In this document: in pieces, positions 7,762 through 15,001 of the stretch
Numbering within the stretch: position 1 is the first letter of the stretch
How the letters are laid out: each line of letters begins with the position of its first letter
Source: JAOPZW01 sp036379935
GTDB lineage: Bacteria; Actinomycetota; Thermoleophilia; Solirubrobacterales; Solirubrobacteraceae
Reading direction: 5' to 3'
Length of the DNA: 64,000 bases
NCBI GenBank assembly: GCA_036379935.1
Contig: DASVFT010000092.1
Span: 1 to 64,000 of the forward strand
The notes under the pieces: generated by a model
Database searches by the model: none
What the model was told of the DNA's origin: nothing
The model's input: the letters and a program-made list of their open reading frames with translations, nothing else
Translations under genes and position numbers: made by a program

Positions 7762-8520
7762 GTGACGGCGACACTTCAGGACCGCATCAACCGGCTCCAA
7801 GCAGCGACCGCGGACGGGCCCGCGCTGGAACAGCTCATGCTTCGTGAGCCGGTCCTGAGCGTAGCTGTCAACGCCACGTCGCACCCAGGCGCCAGCGTTA
7901 CGTTTGTGGTGGTGTTCGAGTCGCGGCGCCAGGCCATCCTGAAGCCGTTTGGAGGCCAGAACCCCAACGCGTGCGCGAACTACGACCAGGACAGGGATGA
8001 GTGCCTGACGCACGAGGTGGTCGCATGGCGCCTCGCCCACGCTCTCGGCGACCCGTTCGACCAGCTGCTGCCGACGGCAGTGCTCCGTGACGTCCCAGGC
8101 GCCGGACCCGGGGTGCTCGTCAACTTCCGCGACGGTGGGCCCGACCCCGCGGTGTTCACCGACGCCCCTGCGCAGGCCCACGCGACTGCGTTCTGGGACG
8201 CGCTCATCGGCCAACAGGATCGCCACGGAGCCAACTTCCGCTATGACCCGATGGCGAGGCGCCTGGCTGCCATCGACAGCGCCTTTGCGTTCGCGCGCCC
8301 GGGCGACTTCATCAACGACGGTTCGCTGTTCATCGAGTTTCGCCATGCGACTAGCGACGGGACCCTCGACGACGACGAGAAGAACGCGCTTCAGGAGCTG
8401 GTACATCACGACCTTTACGGCGTGGGAGAGTTCCTTTCGCAAGATCGTGGCGATGCCCTGAGGGCCCGCGTGAAGCGCATGCTCGCCTCGGGTCGGCTGC
8501 CGACCTCGGGCGAGTTCTAA
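7762..8520 (+). CDS. HipA/PI3-4-kinase-like protein
   Basis: The 252-residue product starts at GTG 7762, 5 nt after GGGAGG. It reads as a compact kinase fold: a beta strand with Lys (RRQAILKPFGG), a helix with Glu (DECLTHEVVAWRLAHALG), a TVL/TAVLRD hinge strand, and a catalytic region WDALIGQQDRHGANFRYD followed by LAAIDSAFAF, giving D-RH-x2-N and a metal-binding Asp as in HipA and the SCO1664-type PI3/4-kinase-like proteins. It is shorter than HipA (about 440 residues). A kinase toxin or effector is plausible, with the Xre-type gene at 8997 as a candidate partner. The substrate is unknown. Confidence 0.55.
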   Translation: MTATLQDRINRLQAATADGPALEQLMLREPVLSVAVNATSHPGASVTFVVVFESRRQAILKPFGGQNPNACANYDQDRDECLTHEVVAWRLAHALGDPFDQLLPTAVLRDVPGAGPGVLVNFRDGGPDPAVFTDAPAQAHATAFWDALIGQQDRHGANFRYDPMARRLAAIDSAFAFARPGDFINDGSLFIEFRHATSDGTLDDDEKNALQELVHHDLYGVGEFLSQDRGDALRARVKRMLASGRLPTSGEF

Positions 8521-8536
8521 ATTCTTCGGTTTCCGC

Positions 8537-8565
8537 TGGACGATTCCGTCCGAACGGGGTACAAC
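8537..8565 (+). promoter_or_regulatory. Possible promoter before the small hypothetical/Xre pair
   Basis: TGGACG (8537-8542) and TACAAC (8560-8565) are separated by 17 bp in the 111-bp gap after the kinase-like gene, with an AT-richer stretch following. Motif match only. Confidence 0.3.
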
Positions 8566-8631
8566 TCTTTACCCAAGGGCTTTAGTCAACCACCCTTGGC
8601 GCCGATACAGAGGCCCAGGGAGGCGATAGCA

Positions 8632-8994
8632 ATGGTCGAAGTCGAGATCCGCAGCCCCGTATATGACGAGGAGGCAAGCCAGGTCGAGTGGCGCCGACGC
8701 GCCCTCGTTCGCGCCGAGGGGACCGATCTCGTCATCTACACGGACGGCGAGGGCGTCGTCCTTCCCGACGACCTGCTGGTGCTTGACCTCGCCAGCGGAG
8801 CACAGCTACGTCAGGCGGATGATCCCGAGAACTGGGCTCGGAACCTCCCGCATGCCTACCGCAACGGGGACCTAGTCGCCGTCGTTCTCGTGGACACCGA
8901 TGCAGCATCGACGCGGCCTGCGCCGGAGCGCGGCGCCGCCGTGCCGTCGATCCCCGCCCCTCCGGAACAGGTCGGCGTGGCGGTCGCCTGCTAG
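8632..8994 (+). CDS. Hypothetical acidic protein of the tRNA-Ser island
   Basis: The 120 residues start at ATG 8632, 8 nt after GGGAGG (an ATG at 8596 lacks a ribosome site). The N-terminal two thirds looks like a small beta barrel (MVEVEIRSPVYDEE, WRRRALVRAEGTDLVIYTDGE, LLVLDLASG), and the C-terminus is a Pro/Ala-rich tail. No family is recognised. It is followed after 2 nt by the Xre-type gene, so the two are almost certainly cotranscribed and may act together. Confidence 0.65.
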   Translation: MVEVEIRSPVYDEEASQVEWRRRALVRAEGTDLVIYTDGEGVVLPDDLLVLDLASGAQLRQADDPENWARNLPHAYRNGDLVAVVLVDTDAASTRPAPERGAAVPSIPAPPEQVGVAVAC

Positions 8995-8996
8995 CC

Positions 8997-9275
8997 ATGC
9001 CTCGCACGGCAAGCAGCACGGTCGCGTCTCAGGTGGTCGGTCGAGCGATCCGCGAGGTCCGGCAGCACGTCGGGGTCACGCAAGCCGAACTCGCCGAGCG
9101 AATGGACGCGACCGGCCCGTACATCTCAGGGCTCGAGCATGGCCGCGGCAACCCGACGGTTGGGCAGCTCTCAGCGATAGCCGACGCCCTCCGCGTCGAA
9201 CTCCACGTCGAGTTCCACATCCCCACACCTACGCCCCCGCCCGTCATACCTGCCCCGCCCGCCCACCGCGCGTAG
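8997..9275 (+). CDS. Xre-family helix-turn-helix regulator
   Basis: The 92-residue protein has a HTH_3 domain: IREVRQHVGVTQAELAERMD (helices 1-2), then ATGPYISGLEHGRGNPTVGQL (recognition helix and following turn) and IADALRVELHVEF. The C-terminus is a short Pro-rich tail. It is HipB- or phage-repressor-sized. It lies 2 nt after the hypothetical gene. It could be the antitoxin or repressor for the kinase-like gene or for the island. The gap 9276-9665 after it holds only a weak hairpin (9296-9316). Confidence 0.85.
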   Translation: MPRTASSTVASQVVGRAIREVRQHVGVTQAELAERMDATGPYISGLEHGRGNPTVGQLSAIADALRVELHVEFHIPTPTPPPVIPAPPAHRA

Positions 9276-9665
9276 CTCGACCGCTCCCTTTCGGGGCGCC
9301 GGTCCTCGGCCGGCGCTGAGACGCCGCTGTCGCCACCGCCCGCATGCCGGCGTCCTGCGCTGAACTCGCCCCGTGCTGCACGCTACAGGGGCGTAGGCGG
9401 CCTCCGCGGCCCAGCCTGGGTTCGTACTCGGCCTCGTCCTCCGGCGCCGCAGATCGCCGTCACGCGCACGGTCCGTGTAGCGCGGCTGTCGTAAATCACG
9501 GGCCAATGTCGGCGCCGCTTCACCACCTCCCGCAAGCTCTCGCTGATCATGGTCACCGAGTCTGCCACGTTGTGCTCGTGGCGCAACGTTGTTCGTTCCG
9601 CGACATGGACCCCTGCCGGTCGACCCCCTTGCCGACCACCACCGGGCAGTCCGCGCGGCGCTGCC

Positions 9666-10004
9666 AACGAGCGCGCTGTGCGCGCCTGGGAGGCCGCCAA
9701 CGCCCGCCACACCTGTACCGCCGCGGGGGCCGCGAAGCGCGCCCAGGACGAAGGGCGCAAGCTCGAGCCCGGCGAGCTCCTGACGCCAATCGGCCTGCAT
9801 GAGGCGCGCCACACGTACGCGAGCTACCTCATCGCCGCGGCGGTTGAGATGAAGGCGATCTCGACGTACATGGGGCACAGCAGCGTCGCGTTCACCTACA
9901 ACCGCTACGGGCACCTGCTGCCCGACTCGCTCGCGGAGAACGCGGCCAAGCTCAACGCCTACCTCGCCGGTGCCCGGGCCCACAGCCGGGGCCACGGCGC
10001 CTGA
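9666..10004 (+). pseudogene. 3' remnant of a tyrosine-recombinase integrase
   Basis: The last 110 or so residues carry the C-terminal catalytic box: LHEARHTYASYLIAAA (HxxR), YMGHSSVAFT (GH) and YNRYGHLLP (nucleophile Tyr). The first catalytic Arg, the beta-hairpin Lys and the whole N-terminal DNA-binding domain are missing, and upstream sequence in this frame (from about 9549) is not integrase-like. It ends 25 bp before the right-hand attachment repeat, the normal place for the integrase of such an element. Confidence 0.8.
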
Positions 10005-10029
10005 ATCCACTGCAAATCCCCAGGTCCGT

Positions 10030-10050
10030 GGCGGTCTCGAAAACCGTTGT
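10030..10050 (+). repeat. Attachment site, distal copy (21-bp direct repeat)
   Basis: This is an exact repeat of 5803-5823, the anticodon arm of tRNA-Ser(CGA). The sequence that follows no longer resembles a tRNA T-arm, so any displaced tRNA 3' half has been lost. The remaining stretch to 10286 shows no gene. Confidence 0.82.
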
Positions 10051-10286
10051 GCGTCATTGGCGCGTAGAGCCAGCCGTACCCCCAAGAGGCCGGGTGGCAC
10101 CGTCGCCGTGCGGGCGGCCGAGCGCGAAGCTGTGCTCTCACGCGAGCGGTAGGCCCCTGGATCCTCCTCTCCGACACGGGGGCCTCCTCACTCAAGCGCC
10201 CGGCCGCATTTCCGCCGGTCGCTGACCCCGCGCGGCGCGCCCGTCGAGCCGGCCTCTCCCCGGCTCGGCGGACGCCGCCGACTCCC

Positions 10287-11897
10287 TCAGCGCACCGCGT
10301 CGCGGGCCGAGCGCTCGACCTCGAGCTCGCCCTCGGCCAACCGGCGGCGCAGGACCTTCTTGTCGAACTTGCCGACGCTCGTCTTGGGCACCTCGTCGAT
10401 GAAGGTGAACGCGTCGGGCAGCTGCCAGCGCGCGAGGCGCGAGGACAGGTGCTCGCGCAGCTCCTCCGCCGAGGCCTTGCTCCCCGCGGCCAGCGCGACG
10501 CAGGCGAGAGGGCGCTCGCCCCAGCGCTCGTCCGGCATGGCGATGACGGCCGCCTCGAGCACCGCCGGGTGGCCGATGAGCAGCGTCTCGACCTCGACCG
10601 AGGAGATCCACTCGCCGCCGGACTTGATGAGGTCCTTGGCGCGGTCGGTGATGCGGACGAAGCCCTCGTCGTCGAGCGTGCCGATGTCCCCCGTGCGAAG
10701 CCAGCCGTCCTCGGTGAACTTGTCGTCGCCCGAGGGATCCTCGTAGTAGCGGGCGGCGACCCACGGGCCACGCGCCTCGATCTCGTTGGCGCGGTCGCTG
10801 ATGCGCAGCTCGGCCCACGGCACCATCCGTCCCTGGCTCGTGCGGTAGGCCCAGCGCGGCTCGCCCTCCTCGACGCCCGCGGGCGGCCGCGCGACGGTGA
10901 GGATGGGGCTCGTCTCGGTCATGCCCCAGGCGTGCAGGAGCTCGACGCCGTGGCGCTCGAAGCCCTCCATGAGCGAGCGCGGCACCGCCGCGCCGCCGCA
11001 GATCCCGCCGCGCAGCGAGCTGAGGTCGCCGCCGTGGGCGTCGACGTGGACGAGCAGCGCCCCGACCACGGTGGGGACGCCGGCGACGAGCGTCGCACGC
11101 TCGGCCTCGATGAAGCGCGCCAGCGGCTCGCCCTGCAGGAACGGGCCGGGCAGGAGCAGCTCGGCGCCGGTGAGCGCCGCCGCGAAGGGCAGCCCCCAGG
11201 CGTTGACATGGAACATGGGCACGATGGCCAGCACGCGGTCCGACGCGGAGAGCCCGACCGCGTCGGCCATGCACACCGTCGTCGAGTGCAGGGCGACCGA
11301 GCGATGCGAGTAGAGGACGCCCTTGGGGTTGCCCGTGGTGCCGCTCGTGTAGCAGAGCGCCGCGGCGGCCCGCTCGTCGAGCGCGGGCCAGTCGTGCTCG
11401 CCGCCGCCGGCCTCCGCGAGCAGCGCCTCGTAGGAGAGCGCGCCTGGCAGCGCGTCGAGGTCGCCGTCGCCCATGACCACGTACTGCACGTCGTGCCGGA
11501 AGCCCGCGGCCAGCTTGGCCAGCGGCTCGACGAGCGAGGCGTCGACGAAGATCACGCGGTCGCCGGCGTGGTTGACGATGTACTGGACCTGCTCGGGGAA
11601 GAGCCGGATGTTGATCGTGTGCAGCACGGCGCCGAAGGACGGCACCCCCAGATACAGCTCGAAGTGGCGCTGCGTGTTCCAGGCGAACGTGCCCACGCGG
11701 TCGCCCGGTCCCACTCCGAGGCGCTCGAGCACGCGCCCGAGGCGGTCGACGCGGTCGGCGACCTCCGCGTATGTCGCCCGCACCGGACCGTCCGCCTCGA
11801 GCGTCACCACCTCCTGACCGGCGTAGCAGCTGCGCAGCCGGCGGCGGATGGCGCCGACCGTGAGCTGGAAGTCGTTCTGCATGAGGCCTTCGAGCAT
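10287..11897 (-). CDS. Fatty-acid-CoA ligase (acyl-CoA synthetase, AMP-forming)
   Basis: The 536-residue ANL-superfamily enzyme activates a carboxylic acid through an acyl-AMP and transfers it to CoA. Signatures are the P-loop CYTSGTTGNPKGVLYSH, the A5 motif HAWGMTETSP, the hinge region GWLRTGDIGTLDDEGFVRITDRAKD, and the catalytic Lys near the C-terminus in KTSVGKFDKK. The N-terminus MQNDFQLTV is common in medium/long-chain members. It lies 4 nt downstream of a lipoprotein gene. Chain length cannot be read from the sequence. Confidence 0.9.
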   Translation of the reverse strand: MLEGLMQNDFQLTVGAIRRRLRSCYAGQEVVTLEADGPVRATYAEVADRVDRLGRVLERLGVGPGDRVGTFAWNTQRHFELYLGVPSFGAVLHTINIRLFPEQVQYIVNHAGDRVIFVDASLVEPLAKLAAGFRHDVQYVVMGDGDLDALPGALSYEALLAEAGGGEHDWPALDERAAAALCYTSGTTGNPKGVLYSHRSVALHSTTVCMADAVGLSASDRVLAIVPMFHVNAWGLPFAAALTGAELLLPGPFLQGEPLARFIEAERATLVAGVPTVVGALLVHVDAHGGDLSSLRGGICGGAAVPRSLMEGFERHGVELLHAWGMTETSPILTVARPPAGVEEGEPRWAYRTSQGRMVPWAELRISDRANEIEARGPWVAARYYEDPSGDDKFTEDGWLRTGDIGTLDDEGFVRITDRAKDLIKSGGEWISSVEVETLLIGHPAVLEAAVIAMPDERWGERPLACVALAAGSKASAEELREHLSSRLARWQLPDAFTFIDEVPKTSVGKFDKKVLRRRLAEGELEVERSARDAVR

Positions 11898-11901
11898 GGC
11901 G

Positions 11902-12360
11902 CTACTCCCGGAGCTTCTTGTTGATCGCCTCGATCGTGCGGTTGATCTGCGTGCTGACGCGCGTCACCGCACCGACGAGGTCGTTCTGAGCCTCGACGAT
12001 GGCCTGCGCGTCGCGGTCGGCGAACGCGCCTTTGGCCTTGTCGATCTGCGCGCCGTAGGCCGAGATCTCGCTCACGAGCTGGCCGTGGAGCCCCCTGACC
12101 TTGGAGGGGACCTCGATCGCGCGCAGCTCGCCCACCACCTTGTCGACCGCGGCCCTGAAGCCGTCGAGCGTCTTCTGGTCCTCGACCTGCGTGCTCTTCG
12201 AGGTGATGCGGGTGGAGAGACGGTCGAAGGTCGAGGCGAAGTCGTTCTGCGCCATGTTGACCGCCTCGACGTAGGCGTTGGCCCGCTTGGTGTCGCCGCC
12301 GCAGCCCGCGACGACCAGGGCGCAGGCGACGAGAACCAGAACCGATGCGAGGCGGCGCAT
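11902..12360 (-). CDS. Lipoprotein of unknown function, helical
   Basis: The 152-residue protein has a lipoprotein signal peptide: basic MRRL, a hydrophobic core, and lipobox VVAGC at about residue 20. The mature part is an almost all-helical bundle (NAYVEAVNMAQNDFASTFDRL, LVGAVTRVSTQINRTIEAIN). Similar lipoproteins occur in actinobacteria without known function. It sits between phosphofructokinase and the acyl-CoA synthetase, with gaps of 18 and 4 nt on the same strand. Confidence 0.75.
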   Translation of the reverse strand: MRRLASVLVLVACALVVAGCGGDTKRANAYVEAVNMAQNDFASTFDRLSTRITSKSTQVEDQKTLDGFRAAVDKVVGELRAIEVPSKVRGLHGQLVSEISAYGAQIDKAKGAFADRDAQAIVEAQNDLVGAVTRVSTQINRTIEAINKKLRE

Positions 12361-12378
12361 TGGCGCGAGCGTACCCGT

Positions 12379-13416
12379 CTAGCCGAAGAACACCTCGGCC
12401 GTGTCGTAGAGGTCATCGTCGAGGAGCTTGGGCTCCGCGACGGCCTCGGCCAGCGGCACGAGGACGATGTCGGTCCCGCGCAGGGAGACCATGGTCCCCC
12501 ACTGGCCGCGGTCGGCGGCCGCCACGGCCTTGACGCCGAAGCGCGTCGCCAGGACCCGGTCGTAGGCCGTCGGCGTCCCGCCGCGCTGGACGTGGCCGAG
12601 GATCGTCATGCGCGTCTCGAACCCCGTGCGCTCCTCGATCTCGCCCTCGAGCGCGACGGCGATGCCGCCCAGGCGGGCGTGTCCGAAGGCGTCGGTCTTG
12701 GCGCCCGAGGTGGTGATGCCGCTGCCGTCGCGGGGCACCGCGCCCTCGGAGACGACCACGATCGAGAACGTCCGCCCGCTGGCGTGGCGCCGCTTGATGC
12801 GCTCGCACACCTCGTCGATATCGAACGGCCGCTCGGGGACGAGGATGACGTCCGCGCCGCCGGCGATCCCGCTGTAGGCGGCGATCCAGCCCGCGTGGCG
12901 CCCCATGACCTCGACGACGATGACGCGGTTGTGCGACTCCGCCGTGGTGTGCAGGCGGTCGATGGCGTCGGTGGCGATCTGGACCGCGGTGTGGAAGCCG
13001 AAGGTCACGTCGGTGCCGGCCAGGTCGTTGTCGATCGTCTTGGGCACGCCGATGACCGGCACGCCATCGTTCGAGAGGCGTCCGGCCACGCCCAGGGTGT
13101 CCTCGCCCCCGATCGGGATGAGCGCGTCGATGCCCTCGCGCTCGAGGACCTCGCGGACGAGCGCCGTGCCGTCGGCGCCGTCCTTGTAGGGGTTCGTGCG
13201 CGACGTCCCCAGGATCGTGCCGCCGCGGTGGAGGATGCCCGCCGTGTTCTGCGCGGCCAGCTCGACCGTGTTGCCCTGCAGGACGCCGGACCAGCCGTAG
13301 CGAAAGCCGATGATCTGGTGACCGAACCGGTTGACCCCGGCCCGCACCACGCCGCGGATGACCGCGTTGAGTCCGGGGCAGTCGCCGCCGCCGGTCAGGA
13401 TGCCGAATCGCGCCAC
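12379..13416 (-). CDS. Phosphofructokinase, probably PPi-type by signature residues
   Basis: The 345-residue PFKA-fold enzyme phosphorylates fructose-6-phosphate. Motifs are GILTGGGDCPGLNAVIRG at the N-terminus, IPIGGEDTLGVAG and VPKTIDNDLAGTD (catalytic Asp), with MGRHAGWIAA and LGHVQRGGTPTAYDR for substrate binding. At the two positions that separate phosphoryl donors it has Asp (GGED, where ATP enzymes have GGDG) and Lys (PKTIDND rather than PGTIDND), the pattern of PPi-dependent enzymes. GTG 13416 is chosen because GGAAGGA precedes it. It lies 25 nt after the glucosidase gene and may be cotranscribed with it. Confidence 0.88.
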   Translation of the reverse strand: MARFGILTGGGDCPGLNAVIRGVVRAGVNRFGHQIIGFRYGWSGVLQGNTVELAAQNTAGILHRGGTILGTSRTNPYKDGADGTALVREVLEREGIDALIPIGGEDTLGVAGRLSNDGVPVIGVPKTIDNDLAGTDVTFGFHTAVQIATDAIDRLHTTAESHNRVIVVEVMGRHAGWIAAYSGIAGGADVILVPERPFDIDEVCERIKRRHASGRTFSIVVVSEGAVPRDGSGITTSGAKTDAFGHARLGGIAVALEGEIEERTGFETRMTILGHVQRGGTPTAYDRVLATRFGVKAVAAADRGQWGTMVSLRGTDIVLVPLAEAVAEPKLLDDDLYDTAEVFFG

Positions 13417-13441
13417 GCCGGCGCATCCTTCCAAACCGGCG

Positions 13442-15001
13442 TCATGTGCCGCGGGCTGCCGTCGCCACGCGCACGACCGCGCCTTCGCCGGGCCCCAGCA
13501 CGAGCTTCCCGCTCAGCTCCTGGCCGTCGCACTCGCGGCGCGTGGCGACGGCGATGGTCCCGCGCGCGGCGACGCTGCGCTCGTCGCGGCCGAGGTTCAG
13601 CGCCACCAGGAAGCCCGTGCCGCGGCGGTAGGCCCACAGGCCGTCCTGGGCCACGATCTCCTCGTACGCGCCGGTCCGCAGGTCGTCCTCCTCACGGCGC
13701 AGGGCGATGAGGTCGCGCGTGAGCCGCAGCGGCGAGCCGGCCACCGCGCGCTGGCTGGCGACGTCGATGCCCGACACCGCCCCGAACGGCAGCCACGGCT
13801 CGACGCCGGAGCGCGTGAAGCCCGCGCCCGGCTCGTCGCTCCACGGCATCGGCGTGCGCGCGCCGTCGCGGCCCGGCCGCCCGGGCTCGCGGCGCAGGCC
13901 GACGGGATCGAGCACGCGATCGTCGGGGATCGCCGTCTCGGGCAGCGCCAGCTCGTCGCCGTAGTAGAGGACGGGCGTGCCGCGCAGGGTGAGCAGGAGC
14001 ATGAGGGCGCAGCGGGCCAGTCCCGGATCCCCGCACGTCCAGCGGGTCGGGTAGCGCGCGGTGTCGTGGTTGCCGAGCGTCCACACCGGCCAGGCGTGCT
14101 CGGGCAGCAGCTCCTCCGTCCGCGCGACGATCGGCGCCAGCGTCTCGACCTCGAACTCGGCGAGCAGGAAGACGAAGTTGAAGGCGAGGTGCAGCTCGTC
14201 GGTCCCCTGGCCGTAGAACTTCACGAGCGCCTCGAGGTCGTGCACGTAGGTCTCCCCGACGAGCACGGCGTCGTGAGCATCGGCAACCGCCCGCCAGCGG
14301 CGCATCACGTCGTGGACCTCGGGCCGGTTCATCGAGAACACCGGACGCTGCCCGAGGCGCCGGAAGTGCTCCTCGTCGTCCTCGGTCGCCTCGGGGTTGT
14401 CGCGCAGCTCGCGGTCCTTGACGATCCCGTGGGCGACATCGATGCGAAAGCCCGCGATGCCGCGGTCGAACCAGAAGCGCAGGATGTCGTCGAACTCGGC
14501 GCGGACGTCCTCGTTCCACCAGTCCAGGTCGGGCTGCTTGGGATCGAAGTTGTGCAGGTACCAGAGGCCGGCGCCGTCGTCCCGCGTCCACGCCGGGCCG
14601 CCGAACAGGCTCTTCCAGTTGTTGGGCGGGCCGCCGTCGCGGCCCTCGCGCCAGACGTAGAAGTCGCGGCGGTCGCGAAACCACGGGTGCTCGTCGCTCG
14701 TGTGGTTGGGGACGAGGTCGAGCAGCACGTGGATGCCGAGATCGCCCGCCCGTGCCACGAGCGCGTCGAGGTCGTCGAGCGTGCCGAGCTGCGGGTGCAC
14801 GCCACGGTAGTCGGAGACGTCGAAGCCCCAGTCGGCGTTGGGCGAGGGGAAGGTCGGGTTCAGCCACAGCCCTTCGACGCCCAGCCAGGCCAGGTGGTCG
14901 AGGCGGGCGATGAGGCCGCGCAGGTCGCCCACGCCGTCCCCGTCGGAGTCCGCGAACGAGCGCGGGTAGACCTGGTAGAGGACCCCGTCACGCCACCACA
15001 T
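13442..15001 (-). CDS. Alpha-glucosidase, GH13 family (oligo-1,6-glucosidase/trehalose-type)
   Basis: The 519-residue GH13 enzyme is cytoplasmic (no signal peptide). Conserved regions are LLDLVPNHTSDEHPWF, GFRIDVAHG (nucleophile Asp), VLVGETYV (acid/base Glu) and TLGNHDTAR (transition-state Asp). The N-terminus WWRDGVLYQVYPRSFADSDGDGVGD marks the alpha-glucosidase/oligo-1,6-glucosidase subgroup. ATG 15001 overlaps the end of the upstream debranching gene by 14 nt. It is predicted to hydrolyse alpha-1,4 or alpha-1,6 oligosaccharides imported by the adjacent ABC transporter. Confidence 0.9.
   Translation of the reverse strand: MWWRDGVLYQVYPRSFADSDGDGVGDLRGLIARLDHLAWLGVEGLWLNPTFPSPNADWGFDVSDYRGVHPQLGTLDDLDALVARAGDLGIHVLLDLVPNHTSDEHPWFRDRRDFYVWREGRDGGPPNNWKSLFGGPAWTRDDGAGLWYLHNFDPKQPDLDWWNEDVRAEFDDILRFWFDRGIAGFRIDVAHGIVKDRELRDNPEATEDDEEHFRRLGQRPVFSMNRPEVHDVMRRWRAVADAHDAVLVGETYVHDLEALVKFYGQGTDELHLAFNFVFLLAEFEVETLAPIVARTEELLPEHAWPVWTLGNHDTARYPTRWTCGDPGLARCALMLLLTLRGTPVLYYGDELALPETAIPDDRVLDPVGLRREPGRPGRDGARTPMPWSDEPGAGFTRSGVEPWLPFGAVSGIDVASQRAVAGSPLRLTRDLIALRREEDDLRTGAYEEIVAQDGLWAYRRGTGFLVALNLGRDERSVAARGTIAVATRRECDGQELSGKLVLGPGEGAVVRVATAARGT

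Larger units (their letters stand above)
5803..10050. mobile_element. Integrative element in tRNA-Ser(CGA), about 4.2 kb, integrase decayed
   Basis: The left boundary is the anticodon arm of tRNA-Ser(CGA). The right boundary is a perfect 21-bp direct copy of the same arm, just past the 3' end of a tyrosine-recombinase remnant. Inside are a DndB/DGQHR-like gene, a HipA/PI3-kinase-like gene, a small hypothetical gene and an Xre-type gene, all rightward, with AT-richer intergenic DNA, two strong hairpins and good Shine-Dalgarno sites that contrast with the flanks. Anticodon-arm att sites are typical of tyrosine integrases. Because the integrase lacks its N-terminal part, the element is probably fixed. 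The displaced tRNA 3' half expected beyond 10050 is not recognisable. Confidence 0.75.

Noticed and set aside
9383..9814. A minus-strand frame opposite the integrase remnant
   Set aside because: Part of it looks protein-like (ISESLREVVKRRRHWPVI), but most is antisense to the integrase and no family or start site supports it.
10051..10286. Displaced 3' half of tRNA-Ser expected beyond the right attachment site
   Set aside because: No GGTTCGAATCC-type T-arm or acceptor strand is present; it must have been lost or overwritten.
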